A stretch of 64,000 nt of DNA from positions 2,513,001 to 2,577,000 of the forward strand of contig OY282432.1 in the NCBI GenBank assembly GCA_958295985.1, read 5' to 3'. Source of the DNA: an uncultured Candidatus Binatia bacterium. Its GTDB lineage: Bacteria; Desulfobacterota; Binatia; UBA9968; JAJDTQ01. Shown here one piece after another: positions 13,739 to 22,289 of the stretch (the stretch's first letter is position 1; each line of letters begins with the position of its first letter). A program made the position numbers and the translations under genes. Below the pieces are notes generated by a model. The model was not told where the DNA came from. It saw only the letters and a list, made by a program, of their open reading frames with translations, and ran no database searches.

Positions 13739-15981
13739 CTCGACTCCACGAGTTGGTAGTACAGTCCGTCGGTGTCCCGCATCAACTCCTCGTGGGCGCC
13801 GCGCTGCACCTCGCGCCCGTGGTCGAGGACCACGATCAGATCACAGTCGCGGATGGTGCTCAGCCGATGGGCCACGATGAGACAGGTGCATCCCCGGCGC
13901 CGCAGGGCGTCGTCGATCCGGACCTCGGTGATGGTGTCGAGCGAGCAGGTCGCCTCGTCCAGGATCAGCACCGACGGGTTGTTGACCAGCGCGCGGGCGA
14001 TCTCCAGCCGCTGCCGCTGGCCGCCGCTGAAGTTGCGTCCTCCCTCGTCCACCGGCGCGTCGTACCCCAGCGGCCGGGAGATGATCTCCGCGTGGATGGT
14101 CGCGTCCTGCGCGGCCGCCACCAGGGTCTGGTCCGGCACCTCCGGGATCCACATGGTCAGGTTCTCGCGCACCGTGTCTCCGAACAGGAAGATGTGCTGG
14201 TCCACGAGCGACATGGAACTGGTCAGCACCTCGCGCGGAATGGCGTTGCGTGGGTGTCCGTCGATCAGGACCTCCCCCGACCACGGTTGCTGGAGGCCGG
14301 CCACCAACGACGACAGCGTGGACTTGCCGGACCCGCTGGGGCCGACGATGGCCACGCGCTGGCCGGGCTCGATGGTCAGGCTGAAGTCCTTGAGCAGGGG
14401 TTCGCGGTTTTTCTGGTAGCCGAAGGTGACGTTGCGCAGTTCGATCCGGCCTTTCAGTCGCAGCCGCCCGGCCAGCGTCGAGACCCGTTCCTGGGAGGGG
14501 TCGGCCGCCGGCTCGAAGGCGCGGTCCTCGGATGCGTCGAACACGTCGTCGAGGCGCTGCAGGTCCGCCTCCAGCATCTGGAACATGTCGGCGAACTGGA
14601 TGAAACGTCCAATGGGCTGCAGGAAGTTCACCGCCGCCATGTAGAAAGCCGTCAGCATGCCCACCGTCAGGTCGCCCGCCATCACCCGCCAGCCGCCGAC
14701 ACCGAGCACCGCGGCGTTGCCCAGGATCAGGAACAGGATGGGCAGGGCCGCGTTGACGTGGCCGAGCTCGGCGAACCGTTGCCGGGCGACCAGCTCCCGC
14801 GCCTGGTACCCGGTCCAGCGGGAGAAGAAGTCGTCCTCCGCGGCGGATGCCTGCAAGGTGTCGATCTTGCCGGCCCCGAACATGCCGATCCCGTACAGCA
14901 TGCCCTGTTCGCGTCTGAGTCTGCGGTTCTCGTCCACCCGCACCCGGGCCAGGACGCGCATGACCACTGCGCTGAGCGCACCCAGTCCGACGACCACGGC
15001 GGCGAGCAGCGGGTCGTACGCCAGCATGAGTCCAAGGAACGCCATGCTGGTGACGATCTCGATGGAGATGCCGACGAAGTGCCGCGTGGCCACGTCCGAG
15101 ACCATGTCGAGAAGCTGTATCCGGGAGGTCAGGTCGCCGGACAGGCGGTGCGTGAAGAACCCCATGGGAAGCCGGAACAGCCGGGCCATGAAGCGCGTGC
15201 CGTGGTCGATGGCGAGGCGCACGGCGAGCAGTCTGAGGCAGCGTTCCCGGAGCCAGGTAAGGAGGTAGAGCAGACCCGCGGCGCCCACGAGGCTCCCGGT
15301 CAGCACCCCGCTCCAGGACGGTTCGCGCCCGGACAGCACGAAGTCCACGAACAGACCCACCAGGAACGGCATGGCAAGGGAAGGCAGGCTCAGCAGCACC
15401 CCGCAGCACATGGCGAACGCGAGCGGCTCCTTGACGTCGCGCAGCCACGGCAGGATCCGGTACAGGAGACCGGGGCGGATGCCGCCCGGACTGAACTCGG
15501 GCTTCGGCTGGAACGTCAGCGTCACGCCCGTGAACGCCTGGTCGAACTCTTCCGCGCTGACCGCTCGGTGGCCGTTGGCCGGGTCGTTGATCAGGAACTG
15601 GTCCCCGCGGAAGCCTTCGAGGACGACGAAGTGGTTGAACTCCCAGAAGATGATCATCGGCAACGGCATGCCGCGGAGTTGCTTCGGCTGCCTGCGCCAT
15701 CCTCGGGTCTCGAGACCGTACCGCTGCGCCGCGCGGAAGATGTCGGCCGCGGTGCACCCGTCCCGTCCCACCGAGCACGCTTCCCGCAACTCCTCGATGG
15801 ATACCCAGCGCCCGAAGTGCGCAAGCACGATGCTGAGGCACGCCGCCCCACACTCGGTCTCGGTGAGTTGCAGCATCAGAGGCGTGCGCGCCCGGCGCCG
15901 CGTCGGCGCAACGCGCCCTCGCTTCAGCGTCTGGTTGCGGGAGGCGTTTCCCCGCACGTGGTCGGAGACGGTGGCAGGCAT
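13735..15981 (-). CDS. NHLP-type bifunctional C39 peptidase/ABC exporter (ABC1 type)
   Basis: About 748 residues. An N-terminal C39 peptidase has catalytic Cys44 in TECGAACL, His in NHFVVLEG and Asp in INDPANG. This is followed by an ABC transmembrane domain and an ATPase with Walker A GPSGSGKST, signature FSGGQRQR, Walker B LILDEAT and VAHRLS. It is expected to cut precursors after the GG that ends each leader and to export the released core. The start is ATG 15981, whose A is shared with the TGA of the upstream HlyD gene (TGATG). An open frame extends further upstream but lies inside that gene. The stop overlaps the start of the second exporter. Confidence 0.93.
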   Translation of the reverse strand: MPATVSDHVRGNASRNQTLKRGRVAPTRRRARTPLMLQLTETECGAACLSIVLAHFGRWVSIEELREACSVGRDGCTAADIFRAAQRYGLETRGWRRQPKQLRGMPLPMIIFWEFNHFVVLEGFRGDQFLINDPANGHRAVSAEEFDQAFTGVTLTFQPKPEFSPGGIRPGLLYRILPWLRDVKEPLAFAMCCGVLLSLPSLAMPFLVGLFVDFVLSGREPSWSGVLTGSLVGAAGLLYLLTWLRERCLRLLAVRLAIDHGTRFMARLFRLPMGFFTHRLSGDLTSRIQLLDMVSDVATRHFVGISIEIVTSMAFLGLMLAYDPLLAAVVVGLGALSAVVMRVLARVRVDENRRLRREQGMLYGIGMFGAGKIDTLQASAAEDDFFSRWTGYQARELVARQRFAELGHVNAALPILFLILGNAAVLGVGGWRVMAGDLTVGMLTAFYMAAVNFLQPIGRFIQFADMFQMLEADLQRLDDVFDASEDRAFEPAADPSQERVSTLAGRLRLKGRIELRNVTFGYQKNREPLLKDFSLTIEPGQRVAIVGPSGSGKSTLSSLVAGLQQPWSGEVLIDGHPRNAIPREVLTSSMSLVDQHIFLFGDTVRENLTMWIPEVPDQTLVAAAQDATIHAEIISRPLGYDAPVDEGGRNFSGGQRQRLEIARALVNNPSVLILDEATCSLDTITEVRIDDALRRRGCTCLIVAHRLSTIRDCDLIVVLDHGREVQRGAHEELMRDTDGLYYQLVESS

Positions 15982-16883
15982 CAGATGTCGGTGTTGGCCA
16001 GCAGCAGGGCCGCAGGGGACTGGCTCCCCAACACGATCCGCGCGCGTCCGCCGGCGCCGTCCGCAAGCGGCAGGCGCGACGGACCGTTCAGGACCAGCCG
16101 CAGCAGGTGTGCGGGCGTGGGCGTCGCCAGACCCAGGTCGGCAAGCCATTGCGGGGTGGCCACGGTCCCGGGGGATACCTCCAGGACACGGGCTTCCAAC
16201 CTGCTCGCGCCCGGTTGCTCGGGCAGCGTCACCCACACCTCCGCATCCATGCCCGCTTCGAGCTTCTCGGCGTCCTGTGCCGGTATGAAGGCCAGCGCCT
16301 GCCAATCATCCTCGGAACTGCCCAGGACCTGAGCCACGGTCTCGCCGGTGCGTACCGGCTGGCCCGGCACCAGACGGTGCGCCACGAGCCGGCCCCCATG
16401 CTGAGCCACGATCGATTCCGCGGCCCGAAACTCGATGGCTTCGATCTCGTTCCGCGCCGCGGTGAGCAACGCCGTCCGGAGTTCGGCAGCCGCGTCGCCC
16501 CGCATCCCGTCCTGGACGGCGTTCAGGATCCTCCCTGCGATCCGGGCCTGGCGCTCCGTTTCCGGGAGACGGACCCGGGCGAGGGTCTGTCCCGCCTCGA
16601 CGGTGTCTCCGACTTCGGCCAGGACCTCGATGACGTTGCCGGACACGGGGGATAGCACTGCGTGGCGTTCGCCCGGCTGAACCAGCACAGCCTTGACCGT
16701 ATGGCTGCGCTCCACGCTCCCGAAGATCCCCCAGGCGAGCAGCAGGAGAAGCGCCACGCCGAGCCCCGCCAGCACCATCCACTCGTGGGCGGCCGTGACC
16801 TGGAGCCGTTCGTCGAGGGGCTCTCCGCGCGCTTGGCGGGCGACGGCTTCCTCCCGGAAAATTTTGCTGTAGAACAAGGACAA
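15981..16883 (-). CDS. NHLP-system HlyD-type secretion adaptor
   Basis: About 300 residues: a short cytoplasmic N-terminus, one membrane span (VLAGLGVALLLLLAWGIFG), then a periplasmic biotinyl-lipoyl-like hairpin region and a beta-barrel, as in membrane-fusion proteins of peptide exporters. Translation probably starts at TTG 16883 (giving LSLFYSK), because GGGAGG lies 8 bases upstream. The longer reading to 16955 adds a basic, proline-rich stretch foreign to the family. It is the first gene of the exporter operon, with its stop codon overlapping the next start. It is divergent from the toroid-protein gene at 17020, so the shared 137-base gap should hold both promoters. Confidence 0.85.
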   Translation of the reverse strand: MSLFYSKIFREEAVARQARGEPLDERLQVTAAHEWMVLAGLGVALLLLLAWGIFGSVERSHTVKAVLVQPGERHAVLSPVSGNVIEVLAEVGDTVEAGQTLARVRLPETERQARIAGRILNAVQDGMRGDAAAELRTALLTAARNEIEAIEFRAAESIVAQHGGRLVAHRLVPGQPVRTGETVAQVLGSSEDDWQALAFIPAQDAEKLEAGMDAEVWVTLPEQPGASRLEARVLEVSPGTVATPQWLADLGLATPTPAHLLRLVLNGPSRLPLADGAGGRARIVLGSQSPAALLLANTDI

Positions 16884-16992
16884 GGTACCATCCTCCCGGA
16901 TACCCGCCGGCGCCGGACGCGCCTGCCTGCATGCCGGTCGGGTACGGTCGCACAACGACCGGCAGCAGAACCTGACGGGTTGCGTAACACAC

Positions 16993-16998
16993 TATACT
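16993..16998 (+). promoter_or_regulatory. Possible -10 box for the toroid-protein gene
   Basis: TATACT at 16993-16998 lies 21 bases before the GTG start, with a weak -35-like CTGACG at 16972-16977 (15-base spacer). If used, the 5' untranslated leader would be very short, consistent with the lack of a visible ribosome site before GTG 17020. Confidence 0.3.
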
Positions 16999-17019
16999 CG
17001 ATTAACGTCCAGATTTATA

Positions 17020-18033
17020 GTGCAACGTTCACCTTACAGCGACGGCAGCGACGGCGCTATCCCGGCGCGGCTCCGAGAGGCGGTGTGCGGCGCCGTGGAC
17101 CGGGGGCTCGACTTTCTCCAGGCCTCCATCCGCGGCGACGGGGCATGGACCTCGCGGCTCTACCCGAGCCTCGATCTCAAGGGCTCGCCGAAAGAGGAGC
17201 AACCCCCCTTCGTGGCCGCTCTCGGCGCGCTCACCCTGGAGGTCTGCGACGACCCCAGGTCCCGAGCGGTCCGGGATCGGTCCGGAGAGTTCATCGTCCG
17301 GTCCATGAGCCATCCGGGCACGTGGCGCTACTGGCCGAACCTCCCGCGCGACCTCGACAGTCTCAGCATCTGTTCCCTGGCGATTCGGTGGCACCCCTGG
17401 GTGCTGTCTGCCCGGAACCTCGGACTCCTGCCCACCGCGCAAGACGATATGGGAAGGTTCAGGACCTGGCTCGCCCCGCCCAACGAAGGCAACGTCGCGG
17501 ACAGCGTGGTGAACGCCAACGTCGTCGGCTACCTTGCCGCGCAGGGCCGGAACGAGTTGGGCGCGCAGGCCGCGGCGTGGCTCGCCGGTCTGATCACGGA
17601 AGGGAACGCAGAGGGGACGTCCCATTATTACCCCGACGCCATGGACCTCTACGACGCCGTGGCCCGCGCCCGGCAGCGGGGCGTGCCCGCGTTTCAGGAC
17701 ATGGACTCTCGGCTCGGGGACCGGGTCCGCTCCCGACGCGGCGCCGACGGCGGGTACGGCGACACGCTGCGCACCGCACGCGCCCTTTCCGCACTGCACG
17801 TCCTGGAAGCCCCGCCGGAGGGTGAAGCGCTGTGGGCCACGCTGGAGCGAATCCTGAGCCGGCAACGCTCCGACGGAAGCTGGCCGGAGCACTGCTACTG
17901 GCAGGGACCCCTGCCGCCGAGACCGCCCACCGTTGGATTCGGATGCGCAATGCTCGACACCGCTTCGTGCGTCGAGGCCCTCGTCCGATCGGGCGCCGGC
18001 CCGGACGGCATGCGGTTCCCTTCGGACCGCTGA
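17020..18033 (+). CDS. Prenyltransferase/squalene-cyclase-like toroid protein
   Basis: 337 residues with the repeats of an alpha-alpha toroid: 'GLDFLQASIRGDGAWTS', 'GTWRYW', 'RRGADGGYGDTLRTARALSAL' and the QW-type motif 'RQRSDGSWPE'. These are seen in squalene-hopene cyclases, class II diterpene cyclases and protein prenyltransferase beta subunits. It is about half the length of a full squalene-hopene cyclase and shows no obvious DxDD catalytic motif, so it may be a single-domain relative rather than a terpene cyclase. Divergent from and adjacent to the exporter operon, it may act on the exported peptides. That is inference. GTG start without a clear ribosome site. Confidence 0.75.
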   Translation: MQRSPYSDGSDGAIPARLREAVCGAVDRGLDFLQASIRGDGAWTSRLYPSLDLKGSPKEEQPPFVAALGALTLEVCDDPRSRAVRDRSGEFIVRSMSHPGTWRYWPNLPRDLDSLSICSLAIRWHPWVLSARNLGLLPTAQDDMGRFRTWLAPPNEGNVADSVVNANVVGYLAAQGRNELGAQAAAWLAGLITEGNAEGTSHYYPDAMDLYDAVARARQRGVPAFQDMDSRLGDRVRSRRGADGGYGDTLRTARALSALHVLEAPPEGEALWATLERILSRQRSDGSWPEHCYWQGPLPPRPPTVGFGCAMLDTASCVEALVRSGAGPDGMRFPSDR

Positions 18034-18209
18034 GCGGTCGCCTTGCCCGTGACCTCGGCCACGAGCCGCAAAAAGTTCTGTTCCGGTGTTTCTTGCGCCT
18101 GAACTTGTGCTATGAAGCGTGCTGAACCGGGACCTGTCCGGGCAGCCGAACGGCGGCACCGGCTCCCCGGACGGCCCGCCGGACGAGGGGAAACGGACGA
18201 GGGGAAAGA

Positions 18210-18992
18210 ATGGTCGAACGTTTCAAGGAGCTCGGCACCATCACCTTCAGTCTCGTGCTGTTCACGGCGCTCTGGGAGCTGTCCGTGTGGCTGTTCTCCA
18301 TATCCGAGTTCCTGCTGCCCGCGCCGTCGAAGGTGGCCGCCACCCTCGTCCTCAAGATCGTCCCCCTCCTCGAGCACTGCCTCGTGACCTTCCGGGAAAC
18401 CGTCTACGGGTTCCTGATGGGGCTCGTGCTGGGGGTGATCTCCGCCGTCATGATTGTCTACTCCCGCCTGCTTCAGAACCTTCTCTATCCGCTGATCCTC
18501 GTCGCCCAGATCGTTCCCAAGGTGGCGATCGCGCCGCTCCTGCTGGTGTGGGTTGGATACGGCGAGATCTCCAAGGTGCTGATCGCGTTCCTGGTCTCGT
18601 GGTTTCCCATCATCGTCACCACGGTCCAGGGCATGCGCATGGTGCAGCCCGAGATGCTGGACCTGGTCAAGTCGCTTCAGGCCTCGGATTGGCAGATCTT
18701 CACCAAGGTCCGCCTGCCCAACGCGCTGCCCCACTTCTTCGGCGGCCTGAAGATCGCCATCACGCTGGCGGTCATCGGCGCCATCATCGGCGAGTTCGTC
18801 GGCGGCAACACCGGCCTCGGGTACCTGGTCATGGTCGCCAACTACGAGGTCAATACGCCGCTCATGTTCGCGGCCCTGATCGTGCTGTCGGTGCTGGGCC
18901 TTGTCCTGTACGGGGTCCTGGTGGTGCTCGAGCTCTGGTTGATCCCGTGGAGCATCGGAGAGGAAGAGCAGCCGTCGGGCTTCGGCATGTGA
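18210..18992 (+). CDS. NitT/TauT-type ABC transporter permease
   Basis: 260 residues, about six membrane spans, with the EAA-type loop 'EMLDLVKSLQASDWQIFTKVRLPNALPHFFGGLK' characteristic of SsuC/TauC/ThiX-like permeases (shown in pieces: EMLDLVKSL, then KVRLPNALP). ATG follows GAGGGGAAAG. It is the first gene of an importer operon with the ATPase at 19048 and the binding protein at 19911. The substrate cannot be read from the permease. Confidence 0.9.
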   Translation: MVERFKELGTITFSLVLFTALWELSVWLFSISEFLLPAPSKVAATLVLKIVPLLEHCLVTFRETVYGFLMGLVLGVISAVMIVYSRLLQNLLYPLILVAQIVPKVAIAPLLLVWVGYGEISKVLIAFLVSWFPIIVTTVQGMRMVQPEMLDLVKSLQASDWQIFTKVRLPNALPHFFGGLKIAITLAVIGAIIGEFVGGNTGLGYLVMVANYEVNTPLMFAALIVLSVLGLVLYGVLVVLELWLIPWSIGEEEQPSGFGM

Positions 18993-19047
18993 CGGAGCTT
19001 CGAGCAGGCGGGCGGAGGTCAGGTGAACTGAATCGGGACGTTACTGG

Positions 19048-19821
19048 ATGACGGACGCTGCGAAAGCCATCGAGGTCAAGCAACTCACCAAGGTGTATCC
19101 ATCCAAGGACGCGCCCATCGTTGCGCTGGAGGACGCCACCTTTGACGTCCGCGAGCAGGAGTTCGTGTCCCTCGTGGGTCACAGCGGTTGCGGCAAGACC
19201 ACCATCATGAAGATCATCGCCGGCCTGCTCGACAAGACCCGGGGCGAGGTGCTGGTGAACGGCGCCCCGGTGACCGGACCCAAGTCCAGCACCGGCATCG
19301 TGTTCCAGACGCCAGTGCTGTTCCAGTGGCGCACGGTCATCGACAACGTCCTGCTGCCGGTGGAGATCCTCGGCCTTTCGAAGACGGAATACTATCCCAA
19401 GGCGCTGGAGATGCTGGAGCTGACCGGGCTGTCGGACTTCAAGGAAAAGTACCCGCGGGAGCTGTCCGGGGGCATGCAGCAGCGCGTGTCCATCAGCCGG
19501 GCGCTGGTGCACGAGCCCTCGCTGCTGTTGCTGGACGAGCCCTTCGGCGCCCTGGACGCCATGACCCGGGGCGAGATGAACATGGAGCTCCAGCGCATCT
19601 GGAGCGAGAAGAAGAAGACCAGCCTGTTGATCACCCACAGCATACCGGAAGCGGTTTTCCTGGCGGACCGTGTCATGGTGATGACGCCCCGGCCGGGCCA
19701 TATCACCGACATCATCGACATCGGACTGCCACGGCCCCGGACGCCGGAAATGCGGTTGTCCGCGGAGTTCACCGAATGCGTGAGGCAGGTGGGGAAGACC
19801 ATCGGGCTGCAATACCTGTAG
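19048..19821 (+). CDS. NitT/TauT-type ABC transporter ATP-binding protein
   Basis: 257 residues with Walker A GHSGCGKTT, Q-loop in 'TGIVFQTPVLFQW', signature LSGGMQQR, Walker B LLLLDEPFGALD and switch His in LLITHSIPEA. This is the standard SsuB/TauB architecture. It lies 55 bases downstream of the permease gene and 89 bases before the binding-protein gene on the same strand. Confidence 0.92.
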   Translation: MTDAAKAIEVKQLTKVYPSKDAPIVALEDATFDVREQEFVSLVGHSGCGKTTIMKIIAGLLDKTRGEVLVNGAPVTGPKSSTGIVFQTPVLFQWRTVIDNVLLPVEILGLSKTEYYPKALEMLELTGLSDFKEKYPRELSGGMQQRVSISRALVHEPSLLLLDEPFGALDAMTRGEMNMELQRIWSEKKKTSLLITHSIPEAVFLADRVMVMTPRPGHITDIIDIGLPRPRTPEMRLSAEFTECVRQVGKTIGLQYL

Positions 19822-19910
19822 GAGCTCCGCCGCGGGGTGCGGAAGCGCGTTGCGCGGGCGCGGTTCTTTCGATATAGGGGTAATCACGAAAACTTTCGGA
19901 GGTACGAAAA

Positions 19911-20930
19911 GTGAAACACATCCAAGTCGCATCGTTGCGTGTCCTGCTCGCGGTCTTCCTGCTGTCCCTTGCGGGGGTCGGCGGAGCGTCGGCCCAGGAC
20001 AAGGTCAAGTTCGCCCTGGACTGGATCCCCTACGGGAAGCACGCCATGTTCTATGCCAGCATCGACAAGGGGTTCTGGAAGGACGCGGGACTCGACGTGG
20101 CCATGACCCGCGGTTTCGGGTCCGGCGACACCGTGAAGCGGGTGGCGTCCGGCACCGAGGACTTCGGCTTCGCGTCCGTGGGGAACATGATCGCAGCCAA
20201 GTCCCGGGGCGCCGATCTCAAGATGGTCGGCATGATCCACGACAAGACCCTGGAGACCGTCGCCACGCTGACGGGCAACAAGATCACCAAGCCGTCGGAC
20301 CTGGAAGGCAAGCGGATCGGCTCGCCGGAGGCCAATGCCTCCCGGGTGATCTTTCCGGCCTTCGCCAACATCAACAAGTTCGATGACAAGAAGGTCACCT
20401 GGGTCAACATGACGGTGCCCGCCACCACGCCCAGCCTGCTGGCCGGACGGGTGGACGCCATCCTGATCTTCTACACGGAGAAGCCTACCGTGGACCGGGC
20501 CTCCTCGAAGGTCGGCAAGAAGCCGCTGTACATGCTGTACGCCGACTACGGCATGGCCACCTACGGCAACGGCCTCCTGGTGTCCGAGAAGACCCTCAAG
20601 ACCAGGCCGGAACTGGTCAAGCGGTTCCTGGCGGCGACCTACAAGGGCATCGCCTGGTCGGTGGAGAACCCGCAGAAGGCCGTGGACATCTTCATCAAGC
20701 ACAACCCCGCCATCAGCCCGGACTTGGCGCGGAAACACTTCGACATCGCCGTGGACTCTCTCCTGTCCGCCAATGCGCTGAAGGAGGGCATCGGCCACAT
20801 GACCCGTGACCGCATGGTGTTCACCAACGATCTCATCACCACGCACATGAAGCTTCCCAAGATGACCGCGGTGGAGGACGTCTACACCAACGACTTCCTG
20901 CCGAAGCTCTTTCCGAAACGGGCCAAGTAG
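19911..20930 (+). CDS. NMT1/THI5-like periplasmic substrate-binding protein
   Basis: 339 residues with an N-terminal signal peptide (VLLAVFLLSLAGVGGASAQ). The mature protein begins 'KVKFALDWIPYGKHAMFYAS', the hallmark of the NMT1/THI5-like family that binds thiamine-pyrimidine, riboflavin or related small molecules. GTG 19911 is preceded by GGAGG at 8 bases. Which ligand is bound is not clear. Neither thiamine nor riboflavin genes are nearby. The neighbouring FMN oxidase is only suggestive. Confidence 0.85.
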   Translation: MKHIQVASLRVLLAVFLLSLAGVGGASAQDKVKFALDWIPYGKHAMFYASIDKGFWKDAGLDVAMTRGFGSGDTVKRVASGTEDFGFASVGNMIAAKSRGADLKMVGMIHDKTLETVATLTGNKITKPSDLEGKRIGSPEANASRVIFPAFANINKFDDKKVTWVNMTVPATTPSLLAGRVDAILIFYTEKPTVDRASSKVGKKPLYMLYADYGMATYGNGLLVSEKTLKTRPELVKRFLAATYKGIAWSVENPQKAVDIFIKHNPAISPDLARKHFDIAVDSLLSANALKEGIGHMTRDRMVFTNDLITTHMKLPKMTAVEDVYTNDFLPKLFPKRAK

Positions 20931-21067
20931 TTTCCTGCCGGCTCGGACGGGACACTACGCCAGGCCCCACGGGCCGCCGGTATCGACTGAGGCGACGGGT
21001 GGGAGTCCGCGGACGCGGGCTCCCGCCGTTGCGCCCTCCGGTGGCTTGCAACATCCGGGTCGACGGC

Positions 21068-21113
21068 AAGATGCGCGGGACTCTTGTTGCCGGCAAGGCG
21101 CGATGACGGGCAG
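21068..21113 (+). repeat. Internal fragment of the CTAG-ended inverted-repeat element
   Basis: About 46 bases ('aagatgcgcgggactcttgt', then 'ccggcaaggcgcgatgacgg') match the interior of the element at 54825-54990 ('aagatgcgcaggactttttg', then 'tcggcaaggcgcgacgacga'). Neither terminal repeat is present, so this is a relic. It sits just upstream of the oxidase gene. Confidence 0.6.
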
Positions 21114-21137
21114 CCGCGGGCGCGAAGGGAAACGAGG

Positions 21138-22214
21138 ATGAGTCAAGATTTCGTCAGCAATCAGGAGCTTGTCGTACAGGCGCGGCGCAACCTGCCCCAG
21201 AGCGTGTGGGACTACCTGAGCGGCGCCGCGGAGTCGGAGACCACCATGCGTCGCAACCGGCTGGCCCTGGACTCGCTGGCCTTTCGCCCGCGGGTGCTGG
21301 TGGACGTCTCGAAGGTGGACACCTCGACGACGGTGTTGGGGCACAAGCTGCGCATCCCGGTGATGATGGCGCCCATCGGATCGCTGCAGCTCATTACGCC
21401 GGAGGGCGCGGTGGCGCCCGCCAAGGCGGCCGAGGAGTTCGGTACCGTCAACTTCGTCAGCTCCGTGACCCAACCGGCCCTCGAAGAGACCGCCGCCAGC
21501 ACCAGGTCCGACAAGATCTTCCAACTCTACATCCGCGGGGACCTGACCTGGGTGGAAGAGATCCTCGGACGGGTCAAGCAGTCGGGGTACAAGGCCCTGT
21601 GCCTGACCGTGGACTCCGCCTACTACGGCAACCGCGAGCGGCAGTTGATGAACCGCTGGCTGCCGCCCAGCAAGCGGAGGGAAACCTCCGACCGTCTGTG
21701 GCAGGCAAAGCTCACCTGGGAGACCATGGACGCCATCAAGGAAATCGGCGGGCTGCCGTTCATCCTCAAGGGCGTGGCTACCGCAGAGGACGCCGCCATC
21801 GCGGTGGAGCACGGGGTGGACGTGATCTACATCTCCAACCACGGCGGCCGTCAGCTCGACCACGGGCAGGGGACCATGGACACGCTCCCGGAGATCGTCC
21901 AGGCCGTGGGCGGCAAGGCCGAGATCGTCATCGACGGCGGCTTTCTGAGAGGTACGGACGTGGTCAAGGCCGTGTCCCTCGGCGCCAAGGCCGTGACCAT
22001 CGGCAAGCTCCAGGGTTGGGCCTTGGGAGCGGCGGGTCACGCGGGTCTGGTGCGAGCCCTGCAACTGCTGGAAAACGAGATCACCGTCACCATGGGGCTC
22101 CTGGGCGTGACCCGGGTGGACCAGCTCGGCCCCGCCCACGTGTGCAAGGCCACGGCGACCGCGCCGCCGACCGAGATGAGCACCTTCATCAACCTTCCCC
22201 AAAGGCTTCTGTAG
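21138..22214 (+). CDS. FMN-dependent alpha-hydroxy-acid oxidase/dehydrogenase
   Basis: 358 residues of the glycolate oxidase/lactate dehydrogenase (LldD) family. The catalytic His and substrate-binding Arg lie in 'SNHGGRQLDHG', and FMN-binding segments include 'VMMAPIGS', 'VDSAYYGNRERQ' and 'EIVIDGGFLRGTDVVKA'. The opening 'WDYLSGAAESETTMRRN' is the typical N-terminal motif. The family oxidises L-2-hydroxy acids to 2-keto acids. The specific substrate is not deducible. Start ATG 21138 (MSQDFVSNQE) is preferred over an in-frame ATG at 21084, which has no family similarity. Confidence 0.88.
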   Translation: MSQDFVSNQELVVQARRNLPQSVWDYLSGAAESETTMRRNRLALDSLAFRPRVLVDVSKVDTSTTVLGHKLRIPVMMAPIGSLQLITPEGAVAPAKAAEEFGTVNFVSSVTQPALEETAASTRSDKIFQLYIRGDLTWVEEILGRVKQSGYKALCLTVDSAYYGNRERQLMNRWLPPSKRRETSDRLWQAKLTWETMDAIKEIGGLPFILKGVATAEDAAIAVEHGVDVIYISNHGGRQLDHGQGTMDTLPEIVQAVGGKAEIVIDGGFLRGTDVVKAVSLGAKAVTIGKLQGWALGAAGHAGLVRALQLLENEITVTMGLLGVTRVDQLGPAHVCKATATAPPTEMSTFINLPQRLL

Positions 22215-22237
22215 GGCTCCGTTCGAGAGAGCCGCCC

Positions 22238-22281
22238 GCCCTCACCCGGAGGGAGAGGGTGGCCGAAGGGTGGGTGAGGGC
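22238..22281. repeat. Extragenic palindrome between convergent genes
   Basis: The inverted arms GCCCTCACCC (22238-22247) and GGGTGAGGGC (22272-22281) are separated by a purine-rich loop. It lies between the convergent oxidase and MFS genes, resembles a common dispersed palindrome, and could act as a bidirectional transcription block. Confidence 0.5.
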
Positions 22282-22289
22282 GCCCCGGC

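Noticed and set aside
13696-16332. 878-codon plus-strand frame opposite the exporter
   Set aside because: The minus strand carries complete C39 and ABC motifs. The plus frame is a compositional shadow rich in His, Arg and Gln.
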